Origin: Pterois miles
Taxonomy: Eukaryota; Chordata; Actinopteri; Perciformes; Scorpaenidae
Direction of reading: 5' to 3'
Length of the DNA stretch: 64,000 bases
NCBI GenBank assembly: GCA_947000775.1
Contig: CAMQGK010000008.1
Coordinates: 12,657,501-12,721,500, forward strand
Position 1 is the stretch's first letter. Each line of letters opens with the position of its first letter. The notes beneath the pieces are model-generated. The model saw only the letters and a program-made list of their open reading frames with translations. It was not told the DNA's origin and made no database searches. The position numbers were made by a program, and so were the translations under genes. Shown here in pieces: positions 22,648-34,309 of this stretch.

Positions 22648-23397
22648 TCATCACTGGTGAATTGAAGTGGACAAAGTACAGCGCTTTGCCTCAATTTAGT
22701 TGATTACACCTCTTTTCCTATATTCACTCCCCTGAAAGTGGGTCTTTGCGCTGCTATTTTGCCAGTGAACGAGTGAGCCAGCCACCTGGAGGAATATGCA
22801 GAGACAGAGTGCGGCGGAGAGAGAGAGAATGTCACATGCCACTCAACCAGCCAGCCAGTGGAAAGTTTTTTATTAATTCATCGCTCCCAAGCCGGAATGA
22901 AGCAGTGGGCGAGGCCGAGGGGCAAACAAATTCCACTCTCTCAGCAATGTTATTATCATTACTAATAATGTGGGATAATTATAGCTATATGCCGCGCTCT
23001 ACCCCTTCTCCGTCCCTCCAGCACCTCCCTCCCTCCCTCCATCCCCTCCTCGCTCATACCAGTAACGACCTGAATTAATAAATGGAAAATTAAAAATCGC
23101 AGCGCTACCGTAGGCGACGTCAACAGCTCAGGAGTTTGCTAGGTCTCTCCGCCGCCTGGCTGGAGTGACGGTGGCAGCGGCGGCTTCGCCCCGTTCATCC
23201 GGGGCCTGATTCATAATTAATGGAGGTTATAATTGCAAAGCAAGAGCATGAGACAGAGAGAGAGAGAGCGAGAGCGATGGGAGCAATAATGACAATTAAA
23301 ACACACACACATACATGTGCACAGTTGACATTTTACACGCCGTTCATTTAGCCATCCTTCCATTTCTTTCCTTTATATCATTAACATTTCCACACAA

Positions 23398-23462
23398 ACA
23401 TGCACACACGCGCACACACACACGTGCGTGCCACACACACACACACACGCACACACACACAC
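23398..23462. repeat. Imperfect (CA)n tract
   Basis: CACACA runs are broken by CGCG, ACGTGCGTGC and ACGC. Confidence 0.8.
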
Positions 23463-23677
23463 TGCTCAGCCAATGGCTAATGAAATCACTGTCCTCTGCT
23501 CCTCTGTTTGAAGGTCTCTTAAGCAACGAGTGAGGAGGTCATTCGCCGAGCACAAAGTTTAAACTTTGTTCTCAAACTGAAGTTAAACACAATATCACGT
23601 CACTGTCTTGGGTCAGAGAAGTTTTTATTTTTTTTTAAGGATTTTCTCCTCAAATATCCAACTGTGGTGATTATTTT

Positions 23678-24118
23678 AGGGCTATCAATCAATTAAAAAT
23701 AACTGCAACCGATTAACTGCATGATTGTCCACAGTTAATCGTGCTTAATCACAAAATGTACCTGAAAGACCTTAAAAAAATCCTCTTATCAACATATGGG
23801 TTGGCAAATATTCTGCTTTATACAAATTAATGTATATATTTATCATTAAAAATGAATTAACAACCCAAAGCTATGACAAATATTGTCTAGAAACCCTCAC
23901 AGGTACTGCATTTAGCATAAAAAATACACTCAAATCATAACATGGCAAACTGCAGCCCAGCAGACAACAACAGCTGTCAGTGTGTCAGTGTTACGCATGG
24001 TGCTCCAAGAGGAATATTACTCTGGATCTCAAGAGTTTGTTTTAAAAGCTCTCCAAAAGTGCAAGCAGTGGATTAAACAGTGTTGGTCACAATCCTTGGT
24101 TACGTAAACAACATTTTA
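23678..24118 (+). mobile_element. MITE family B, copy 3, variant 3' half
   Basis: The left end is AGGGCTATCAATCAATTAAA, followed by the family interior up to AACAACAGCTGTCAGTGTG. It then diverges into GCATGGTGCTCCAAGAGGAA and TTTAAAAGCTCTCCAAAAG. The same variant segment occurs in reverse at 37470-37545. No right TIR was found. Confidence 0.7.
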
Positions 24119-24620
24119 ATCGGGCTGTAAATCAATTAAAAATATTTAATCATGAATAATCACATTTTTTTTGCTGTTGAAATTGTACCCTCAAGGGAGA
24201 TTTGTCAAGTAGTTACTCTTATCAACATGGGAGTGGGCATATTATGCAAATATATGAATATACTTATTATTTGATATCAATTAATAACATAAAACAATGA
24301 CAAATATTGTCCAGAAACCATCACAGATACTGCATTTATCATAAGAAATCTGCTCAAATTATAACCCAACAGGCAACAACAGCTGTCAGTGTGTCAGTGT
24401 GCTGACTTTACTATGACTTACCCCAAACTGCATGTGATTATCATAAAGTGGGCATGTCTGTAAAGGGGAGACTTGTGGGTACCCAGAGAACCCATTTTCA
24501 TTCACATATCTGGAGGTCAGAGGTCAAGGGACCCCTTTGAACATGGCCACGCTTCTCGACAAGCTAGTACGACGGTGTTCTAATTTCATATGACACCAGT
24601 ATCTTCACTCTTGCTTTAAA
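24119..24620 (+). mobile_element. MITE family B, copy 4, 3'-truncated
   Basis: The left end reads CGGGCTGTAAATCAATTAAA, followed by ACCCTCAAGGGAGATTTGTC, ACCCCAAACTGCATGTGATT and CATATCTGGAGGTCAGAGGT. The match stops near 24620 where a fragment of another repeat begins. It follows copy 3 in the same orientation. Confidence 0.72.
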
Positions 24621-24700
24621 ACTCTAAAACAGCAGTCCACAAACCAATGGGTGACATCATGCTAACTACGTCCACTTCTTATAAACAGTCTATGGTTGTC
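24618..24700 (+). mobile_element. MITE family N, right end only
   Basis: GCAGTCCACAAACCAATGGG, TGACATCATGCTAACTACGT and CCACTTCTTATAAACAGTCT correspond to the last ~80 bases of family N. It abuts the truncated family B copy. Confidence 0.6.
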
Positions 24701-25959
24701 ATGAACGCTGTTATTCCAATGTGTTTTTCCATTGCTGAGGTGCCGCACATCAGCTATGACGTTGCCATGGGGCTTACGCACATAGCCGCAGTAGAAATAA
24801 AGCTTTAGACTACCTGAGAAGCACACTGAGGCGCTTACATCTTGTGAAATGCAAATACAAAGAAAAACCCCACACAAATACCATAATCTCCAAAGCAAAA
24901 GTCACTGCTGTGGAAACATGTTCAGACAAGAACAGTGGTAGACTGGTTAATTATCACCACTAGCAGAGGTGTGAACTTCCTGTTTAATCTTATTTAATAA
25001 TGCTCATGAATGTGGGAAACTGCATACTGGAAACCCTGCGTCTTTTCTTAAAGTCATCAAACACAGCTTTTCAACCTTAGTCAGTCGCCTTTTCAAGGCC
25101 CACGCGCTGCATTTAGATTTCTCAGTGACTTATTCTGTTATCTGCATTTGTATTTACTAAATACAACAATAGAATAACCTTCGATTTCCTTGCCTTCGCT
25201 GCCGCCTTCGCTCTCAATGAAAGCGAGCGGCTGTGAGCTGCTGGAGCTGGAGAGGTGTCGGACTTTGCTGAGGAGATGAATTAGAGGGATTCATAATTCA
25301 TTAGCAACCTTGAGAAGGGGAGATGGAGGTGATGGGGGAGAGGAAGTCGGAGTGAGGGTGGAGGAGAGCAGAAGGCATTGATTTCCGCCCATGTTAGGGT
25401 CAGCTGAACAGGAACGTCACCGTGGCCGGTTTAGTTCACATCACAGCCTCGTCTCTGTGATTAGAAGTCACGAGCCGGAGGTACAGGACAGGATGTGTGT
25501 GGGAGGTCGAGCTGGAGTGCTCTGCGTGGCGACGTAGACTGAGTGCTTCTCTGTGCTTCCAAGACAAGGTAATCAGCAGGTTCACATAATTGGGTCAATC
25601 TTTCCTCTTTATTGCACTCACTCTTAGTATGGATGACTGAACTTTGATTAAGAAACACCTGGAGGCATGTCTCTGTCCTCTGAATAAAAGAGGCTTAGTC
25701 CAACTCTGAGCTATTGGATCCTTTTAGATTCCACCGCCTTAAGGTCTTTACACACTGGGGGCGTTTGTTTTGTGTTATTAATTCGCACTTCAATATATTT
25801 TTTTGAACTCCTGATTTTGTCGTGAGTACTTTCACATACAAATATTCTGCACCAAAAAAGATGCACAAGGTCGATTTTTCTGAGCTTTCGCACACCGAGT
25901 AAAGGCAAGAACCAAGCACGTGTGGAACAAACAGACCATAACAGAGGATATGCTTTAGG
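24701..25959. other. Gene-free, includes a candidate regulatory block
   Basis: 25190-25335 contains GAATTAGAGGGATTCATAAT, then TCATTAGC, in non-repetitive sequence. 25730-25950 (GGTCTTTACACACTGGGGGC) looks like part of a repeat. Confidence 0.4.
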
Positions 25960-26160
25960 GCGTGGCTACCTTGTGATTGACAGGTCGCTATCACAGCATT
26001 ATCCACGCTGAGGGTTGTCCATGTTTTCATCTTACAGCTTTAACCCTCTCACAGTGTGTTTCAGTTCATGAAAATTAGGTCACCTAAAAACATCTTATTC
26101 ATCATTGGGAACTACGTCCACTTCTTATAAACAGTCTATGGTTGTCATGCACACTGTTAT
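25960..26160 (+). mobile_element. MITE family N, partial copy
   Basis: TTTTCATCTTACAGCTTTAA, CCTCTCACAGTGTGTTTCAG, AGGTCACCTAAAAACATC and the terminus ACTACGTCCACTTCTTATAA match the complete element at 50.8-51.2 kb. The ~120-base block before the terminus is missing. Confidence 0.65.
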
Positions 26161-29100
26161 GCACATCTGACAGAGATCATAAAATATAGCAATGTAGCAA
26201 AACAATGAATAACTGACGTCACTTTACAATGACGGCTCCAAAGCGAGGTTATCTCGTTTTGTTAAAACCCCGTTAACTCGACTCCTTACTCCTCACGTTC
26301 CTTCCTCGCGTCTTCCGTGGGTGGGACTAAGACACGAGGAGAGGAAGTAAGGACTTACACTATAGCGTACAACAACACAGAGGCTCCGTAGTCCAAAGAC
26401 GGCAAACTTTATTACTCCTTTTCAACATTGACAAAGGCAGCGCAGACTAGATGCAATCATTCCGTTCTTACCTTTCACAATAAAAGCACTAGACATATAT
26501 GCTACCATTTACCTGAGGCAAATTCCTTTACACCACTTATAGTACTTTTAGGCTATACAACAATTTACCTCAGACAGACTGACAGATGCTGCTCAGGATC
26601 TCGGTAGTTGGTCTGTTGAACCTTTTATTGAAAAAGTGTTTTGCATCGCTGTCGATAAGAGTATTCTTGATGCGAAATATTCACAGGCAAGTATTTACAT
26701 TTTTGTGTCATCTAATCGTCAAGCCCTCGGTAAGGTGAAGGACTTTAAGCTGTATTTATACTTGTGTGTACCGGGTTACTTTGAAGCGCACACTATACAT
26801 CAGTTTCTGATGCCGGGGGACATAGTGAAGACCATGTCAAGCAAGTTGAAATGGAAGATTTATTCTTAACCTACGAAACAGGATCTCAACACAATTTCTA
26901 CTCAATAGTTGTTTTGGAGCTTTTAAATTGAGCAACTATGAACTTCTCACCCATGTTAAAGGTTGCTGGATTTTGGAAAGGGTAGTTTTTGTATAGACTC
27001 TCAGTAAGTCCATGAAGTAGCAGTTCTACAGCTTGACTGTCAGTCATTTTCAACTTTTAAAGCAACATGGACGTAGTAATAGTGCGACCAAGAAAACGTT
27101 ACAAGAAAAAACAGCATCAGTCAAAGACCTTTCTATAATCCTAACCAAGTCTTTTTTTGTGACTAAACTTAACCACATCTCAACAATAGCCGTTACAAAA
27201 CAACGTTTAACAGTCTTGTAAGGTGCTACCACATGATGTTGCCCTGCTGACAGGACAGTCAGATCAGGAAACACTTGTTTTTGTGTAGGTGTTGTTCTAG
27301 GGGTCAAATACAAATAACAGATTTTGTTGTTTTATGTGAATGACTTGTTGGGAAGACGCCATGACTGTTTTCCTCTGAGAGATCAGCTCTGCATCCTCGA
27401 TTCCCATAAACAAAACTTCGTCCTTGTCACATTGGCGAATATATGATCAATCTCACATCCTTCCACTTTACTGCTTTGAATTGTATTTGGTTTAGGTAAT
27501 GAGTTTCATACACAAACGTTGAGTGATTGATGGGTGGTTAAATTGGCTAGTACATGCATTTGGGAAAGAAGTGTCTGAGCATTCACACTGACAAGTCTAC
27601 AACAAACATCAAACCCCCGCGACATCTCGGCTCATTCCCCTGAGTGGCCTGCAGAGAGCCGAAGGAAGATATGGCACCCCTTTGTATTCTTTGACGAGTG
27701 TCTGGAGTGGTTATCTTTCCGTCCTCCAACCCCTCTTCCCCACAGATCGATCGTTCCCCTGGGACACCTGAGGCAATCAGGAGGTGTTGATTGGTGTCTC
27801 TCTCGCTTGCCTGATCTGTCCTTTCCATTCTCGTCAACTCTGATACTTCACGTACATTCTCTTGCTCTCTAACTCTCCTACTCTCATTGCCGTTCTCATC
27901 AACCCTCTTTCCTCTTTCCCAGTCGCTCTAACTGATAACTCACTCCAGTGCTCTCTTCTCTCGCCGTCTTTCTCTGCACCCTGGATTTCTGTGTGGTCTC
28001 GTCACATCTTGCAACGCTCAAGCACCACTGAGCAACATTGACTCACGCCTCTTAAAGGTGCTGCAGTTCTTTCATATCCTCAGTCGATGCATTTATAGTT
28101 TACAGTATAGATGTATGTATATAAGTCCATCGTACTATAGTAAGCAGGTTTCGCCTGCATAAACATGACTTTTTGGCAAGATACACGCTTATTTCGGTTT
28201 CTCGTGCAAGACAGGCTTCAGACAAGGAAGTATTACTGCAGTTCACCATCGTCTAAAAATTATGTCCCCACACAACGAAACATATTTTCACCAGGATTAC
28301 ATACATTTTTGACATATCACAAATATGCATTCTCGCCAACCTTGAGACCTCAAAAAAAGGGGGAAAACAACACCAAAAAAAATGGTTTTCAGAGACTTTG
28401 TTTCCTGTATTCGAGAGACCTTTAAAGAGTGAAAATAACAAAATATTGGTTAAACTGCAACTGCATTTTTATATTTAATAGGCCTACTATTAATTTTACT
28501 TTTAATTCTCAGGAAAGAAAACTGAATAATTTGTCCCTCTGGTGAGAAATTGTTCACACAATCTCTAATATAAACTAATCAGTTTTTGCTCCTGATTGAG
28601 TATTTCTTCTCTTAGTACCCTCCATCTCTCACTCACTGTAGATCCTTTCAGACATAATGTGACAACAGCACCACTGCACTCTGAAACCGATTATTTTCGA
28701 TGGCTTGTGCCACGGTGGCTTTTCACTGCGTTGAGCAAAGACCAACTTTGGGCGCTGCGTGCTGTGATGTACGGCGAGCACAGCTCAAACCGCTTAGTGT
28801 CACGAACATCTTCTCGACCGGAAACGACACAGGCGTAGCTGTATTTTAGTCCTTGTGGAAACAGCAGGTATTATCACGTTGTGCAGCTCCAGAAACAGGT
28901 TGAGATAACGAAAAGGAAAAAACAGTTAACATTTGTCATAAATCGGGTGAAATGCAGGAAAAGTTTGACCCCGGGAGGAAAGTGGGAGAGGGCAATGAAA
29001 AATGGGAGTCTCCTGGAAAAATCTGGAGGGTTGGCAAGTCTGTAAAAATGTAATTATTGTCTGTGGAAGTCTGTGGAAGGAGAAGGTTGGGGGATGGGTG

Positions 29101-30209
29101 GCTCAAAACAGGCAGGACTTTCACCGAGCTGTTCGTGTCCTGTGTGAAATGAAAATCACTGTTGACTTATTCAATATTTACATCTGTAACTTAATGTAAT
29201 AAACCTACTTATTTTAAGCCAAACTATGATGTTTTTATTAAACCTAACCAAGTAGTTTGTTGCTTATAATAACCTGGTCGTTTTGTTGTGTGTTCACCTC
29301 AAAATGTAACTGAGAATGCAGATTATTTGTACGGGAAGGTAATTTTGTCAGAGGCAGTTTAAGGCATAATCTTGGATCCAAAATAAGTGAATCTAAACCG
29401 CGACCAAAACTGAAACTGAAGTCTAAATAATTTGGTCTCCACAGCTAAACAGCGACTCATTTGTAATATTCAGGAAATTCTGCCTTGCGACGGGTAGTTA
29501 CAACCATTTAAAACACAATGTGATATTTGAGAGTCATAGGCACATACCATAGTTGTGTCCTTGTCAAAAGAGATGAAGAAACAATTTCACCATTGCCAGT
29601 TTGGAGCAAACTGGAATAACAGGTTGGATTAGAGTGTAACTGCTCGATATTCGAAGATGCTGTTACCAATCTATTGAGCACAGAGGATGTAACACCTTAT
29701 CATCGGTGAAACACATTCATAAGAGCACAATTATTCCAATAAGGCTTTGTCTCAGACCGTCACAAACACATGTATCATGACTTAATTTCAGCATTAAGAG
29801 TTAAGATATATTATTCTATCAAACATGACAGGTGTGAATTTTATATTCGCTGCTTTAAAACTGAAGACAAACAACAAGCCCGAACCAAAAATAACAATGA
29901 AACTCCTGAACATGATAGCGATGTAGTGTAGTCACAAGGGGGCTCGATCTTGGCAGCCACTGCATCAGGATATGGAGAGACCAGAGACATGACCCAGAAA
30001 CACTGGATAAAAGATACAATCTGCCTCCTGTGGGCTCACACCCAGGCTCCATCGGTGGCCATTGATCCCGTGTGTGCGTCAGTGTGTGCGCACGGAGGCG
30101 TTTGCCTGCTTGTAGTAGCTGTCAAGAATACCATGAGACTCACTGGGCAACTGATTCAATGTCTGCTTTAGATGTCATTAGCCTGGTGGGTGGCGATGCT
30201 TTAGTAAGT
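26161..30209. other. Long gene-free stretch
   Basis: 26265-26370 contains the palindromic pair CTCGCGTCTTCC and CACGAGGAGAGGAAGT and could be an LTR or MITE end, but no partner was found. The small frames (26636, 27050, 27583, 28165, 28596) have no motif. Confidence 0.4.
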
Positions 30210-30222
30210 ATTAAAAAAAAGG

Positions 30223-30262
<40 letters not shown>
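30210..30262. repeat. Poly-A tract
   Basis: AAAAAAAAGG is followed by about 40 A residues. It could be the tail of a retroposed sequence on the plus strand (30172-30209 upstream) or a slippage-expanded tract. Confidence 0.85.
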
Positions 30263-30263
<1 letters not shown>

Positions 30264-30264
<1 letters not shown>

Positions 30265-30597
30265 ACTATTTGTTAACCATATAAGCAAAGAATTATAATC
30301 ATCAGTTGCAACTTTATAACAGTCATCCAAATAATGTTCATAGATGGTTTAAAAACTATTTATTAACCATTAACAAAGTGGTAGAAATATCAATCTATGT
30401 AATGTTATAGATGGTTTACAGACAGCTCTTTTAAGGTTTACAAATATCTTAATCATTAACAATAAACTGTTAGAATACCATTACTCATAATTAGTAAAGA
30501 TTCCTTTGTTTCTTAAAAATAAAATAACTATTTATTAAGTTAAATTAACTATTAATTTACAATTTATAAATGATGGTTATTATAAAGTGTTACCAAA
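30264..30597. mobile_element. AT-rich repeat ending TTATAAAGTGTTACC
   Basis: Modules ATAGATGGTTTA and CTATTTATTAACCATTAAC recur two or three times and the right end is TTATAAAGTGTTACC, a terminus shared by common fish MITEs. The left end is hidden by the A-run at 30221-30262. It holds no gene. Confidence 0.45.
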
Positions 30598-30600
30598 AAC

Positions 30601-32329
30601 CAGTATGGATGCGGTGAAGTGATACAAGTATTACTTACTTGAATAGCAGATAAATATATTGTTGTTATGATGGTCTCAGCCTTGTATTATGGCAGCAGTG
30701 GGTTGTGTGTCATCTGCTTGGTGTGTTTGTGTGTTGGATGCGTAAGCGGAGTGAAAAGCATGCTGGTACGTCGTCCTCTGAGTGCTCCGTTCTCCTCCAT
30801 GCGGCTGCACTGTCAGTCACAGTAATGAGAAGGGAAAGCCGGAGCTAAACAGCTGCTAATGGGAGAAGACTAGGGAAGCCTTAGCACTGTCCTCGCTAAC
30901 CACTAATGCAAACCAATGAAGGGGGAAAAAAACCTAGCACTGTCCAGACTGATGCTAACTGCTAATTCAAAGTAATGAAGAGGGAAAACTTGGGTAATGC
31001 TAACACCAGATAGAAAAATTAACACTGTCAGCGCTTATGTTAACCATTAATTTAAACCAGGGGAAATGTGACATTTGCTAATGCTGGTGTGCAAACTAAT
31101 TAGACTGGAAAGATAACACTATCACTGGCCTCAATAATGGCTGCTAATGCCACCAATTAGTATGATAACAATCATAATGTAATGTGTTATTGATTTCTCT
31201 GCCGAAACTCTCTTTACTCTTGACCTCTCCAACGAGAGGTGAGAGGTCAGGGTCAGGTACCAAACAGTGCAACCTCTGCAGTTTCATCACTTTAAGGGAA
31301 AGGATAAGGACAATGATATGTGACTAGCAGCTGAAGCATTTCCAAAGCTACAGTAAACATGAAATATCTGGTTCTTTAATAAAACATACAAACTACAGAA
31401 AAAATGTTAACTATGACTTCCATGGTGCATTTTGGCACAAAACAACCAATCACAGAGTCTCCAATTCTCCTGGCTGCACAGCTAACAAAAAGCAGATCAT
31501 TTAAACCTGATAAAACTCATTATGGGTCAATTTTTGAAAGAATTTGGTGTTCTCATTTTCAAAGAAAATTCAGATCTTTGAGGGGCTTCTTATCCAAAAC
31601 TTATGGATATTATCATATTTAGAGACAGCCGCTGTACTAATATGGTGATCAAACACCTGATTTCTCAGAAACAAAGTTGAAATCATTAATTAATCATTTC
31701 ATATCAAGGGAAATATATTTATTTGCGTTCTTGCCACAAGTTAGATGAGAAGATTGATACAACTCACAGATTTGTCCAATAAATATGAAGCTGGAAGCCA
31801 GGAGAGGGTTAACTTATCTTAACATTAAGACTAGAATCAGGGAAAACAGCCAGCGTAGCTCTGTCAAACTGTAGCTAACCATGTCCTGGATAAAGCTTCA
31901 TATTTAAGGGACACACATGAGAGTGATATTGATTATCATTGGTAATGTGTTTACTGATAAGAATCACAATTAAACAGCATGTTTTCTAGTGTTGGCTGCA
32001 TTAAAAATTCAGTGAGAAAGACTAAACATGTCTTTAGGGAATATGTTGCAAGGCTATATTATAGACGGCACTGAATTAAGCTCCATTCCATATAAAAGCA
32101 TTCTCTATATTGGATGCAATTAAATTGTGGGTCGATGCGGACTGAAACAAATTATTTTAAAAGTTTTATCTTGTCCTGTCATTAACTGATGATGTCTTAG
32201 CACTTGTAGGAAACATTAGCACTCTGTATTTGCAAATAAACACATACAGGTAAATGGATTGGTGATATGTTTCAGATGGGAATGAGTTTCATCTGAGAAA
32301 GAGTGGTTTCAAGTTCGGAGGAGCTACAT
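30601..32329. other. Gene-free, apparently unique
   Basis: AT-rich sequence with TGCTAACTGCTAAT-like short recurrences at 30850-31140. No terminus or exon was seen. Confidence 0.45.
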
Positions 32330-33270
32330 ATAGAGGCAGATAGATGATAGATTGGAGAGAGAAAGACAGGGGGAGTGCTAAAGATTAATGAACAGACGGA
32401 CCGCTTGTAACGCAAGAAAATGAAGATGAATGATCCCAAGGTTCAGAACGAACGGATCTTTTCATTAGGAAAAAGTACAAAAACAGGAGAAAAATGGAGG
32501 GAAAAAAAGATGAAGCAAGTGACGGATGAGGGACAGAGGAAGGGTGATGGTGGTGGTGTGTGCAGTGCAGCACAAGAGGAGAGAGGAGGAGACAGATGAA
32601 CTGATAGAGACGGAGACAGAGGGACAGCTATTAGGGTTTGAGACATATGCATGGCAACGAGAGAGGACAGGGAGAGCCGGTGATGGATGGAAGGGCCAAC
32701 GCGGGGTTACAAGGGAGGAAGAGAAGATGACAACGGCTGGACGGGGGCACGAGATAGAAGAGGAAGAGGATGGCAGAGAAAGGCAGGAGTGTGATCACAG
32801 CGAGGGAGGAAGGGTGGATCAGGAAGGACTGAGAGTTGAGAGGAGCTGCCTCTTAGAGAGACAGGGAGGAAGAAGGGTCGGAGGAAGGAGGAGCAGGAGA
32901 GGAGAGGAAGGTGTATTCACTTGGACAGGCTGTCATAATGGGAGCTGACTGCTCATCCTGACGCTCTGAACTGGCCTGACCTACAGTGCTGAGGACGCGG
33001 GGGGGCAGTGGATTGAAAGGAAGGCATGGAGGGAGGGAAGAGGAGATGAAGATGGAGAAGGACGAAAGGTGGGAATGGAGGAGGGATGGCAAACTGTGAG
33101 AGAAAGCAGGAGGCTTTGAACTAGTGTACTCTGACCTGCCTGGCTTTGGATACCACAGAGATAGAGACGTATAGACGGATGAAGAAGTCGGGTGGGCTTG
33201 ACTCAACTGATCTACTTACTTTGTGGCAGGGATGGAGATGGAGAAAAGCAACAGAGGGAAGTAAAGGGGG
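32330..33270 (+). other. Long purine-rich (G+A) strand-asymmetric stretch
   Basis: For about 940 nt the plus strand is dominated by GGA, GAGG, AGAGA and GGAAG words with few pyrimidines. It is not a clean microsatellite. Open frames across it (140 codons plus strand at 32526, 117 codons minus strand at 32853) are Glu/Arg-rich or Ser/Pro-rich composition artefacts. No gene is seen. Confidence 0.7.
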
Positions 33271-33628
33271 GTTGGAGAGACACTGAAGAGAGTAGTAGTT
33301 GCCAGATTCGCACTTGTTCATGGTAACACTTCACTTGCAGAAAAATAACATGTTTGCTTGGTGTTGTTGCAAATAGGGAAGTGGAAAGTCGCTAATAGAA
33401 TTGTTACGCAACAAGACTCGGTCGAAACCGAGTCTATGGGTGGACCGTGTCTGGTCAGTCTGGAAATTTGTGGCTAAATTGTTACACAAATAGTCAGTGG
33501 TCATGTCTATAATGTTAAATCCAGCGCTACATGTCCACCAGGTCCGGCGAGGACGCTAGGGGACGCGCTGCGCCACTCAGCTGACCATTCAAGCGGTACG
33601 TATCCTACCATTAACTGCACCTGACTGT
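33271..33628. other. Gene-free; small hairpin
   Basis: GACTCGGTCGAAACCGAGTC at 33415-33434 is a strong hairpin (8-bp stem), possibly a MITE remnant. Nothing else stands out. Confidence 0.45.
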
Positions 33629-34009
33629 AGGGATGCACAGATACACCACTGGATCGGATATCAGTGACAATGAGGCCAATCTATTCAATTCAATTTTGTG
33701 CTTTGACCAATTTCTTGCTGCATTAAAAAGGTTTACACTTAAACTGTAATTCCTGTTAATTTTGAAGATTTTTTACCAAGTTGTTGGTGCAAGATTTATT
33801 ATTTTAATAATAAAGAACAATTAAAGAAATGTACTGTATATTCATTGGTCACATTTTGTTTTATAAAGTTCAGAAAGCAATGTTTAAGTCAAGCCTGATG
33901 TGGCCTTACACATAAACGAATGATCCCAGTTCACAGCGAGGCGTACTCTGTACTCACTCAGGCATCGCTATTCGTATCAGGACAGAAAAAGTGGGATCGG
34001 TGCATCCCT
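33629..34009. mobile_element. hAT-like TIR element (AGGGATGCACCGATCC type), complete
   Basis: The left end AGGGATGCACAGATACACCA and right end AAGTGGGATCGGTGCATCCCT are inverted repeats of hAT character. The interior AAACTGTAATTCCTGTTAAT and GAATGATCCCAGTTCACAGC recurs in the partial copy at 47.6-47.9 kb. There is no transposase. Confidence 0.72.
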
Positions 34010-34049
34010 GCCTGACTGGTCCCTGGTTTTCTGCACTCTTTTCAAACAG

Positions 34050-34309
34050 GAATCCTCTTCACAGAGTCTGCCATGTCGCCCCCCCATGTTTCTCAGCCCA
34101 CAATGAACAAATTGCCATTGCTCCTAAAGCAGTGTTTAAACGATAAAGATGGTCTCTGAGCGAAGCGACCAGAGTTACCACGGTTTTGTAGTCAATGGCT
34201 CACGTTACCGCAGACTTGGAAAGGGAGAAGAGAGCTGAGGGTACTGAGCTGGTTGTATTCTGCAACTGCACCACTAGATGCCACCTAATGCTTCACACTG
34301 TACCTTTAA
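34050..34309 (-). mobile_element. MITE family A, copy 5, reverse and rearranged
   Basis: The plus strand carries the inverse of the family: TCTTCACAGAGTCTGCCATG, CATGTTTCTCAGCCCACAAT and the terminus CTTCACACTGTACCTTTAA. The middle (34120-34240) does not match the other copies, so the copy is internally deleted or rearranged. Confidence 0.68.

Larger units (their letters stand above)
21595..23677. other. Gene-free, includes a candidate regulatory block
   Basis: Around two CA tracts, 22940-23245 is non-repetitive with ACTAATAATGTGGGATAATT and GATTCATAATTAATGGAGGT, typical of homeodomain-bound non-coding DNA. No exon is seen. Confidence 0.4.

Noticed and set aside
26265..26420. Possible LTR (palindromic CTCGCG/ACGAGG region, antisense AATAAA)
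   Set aside because: No second LTR, no TG...CA ends and no retroviral or Ty3/Copia coding sequence nearby.
32526..32948. 140-codon plus-strand open frame
   Set aside because: A product of purine-rich DNA, which lacks stop codons in some frames; Glu/Arg/Gly only.
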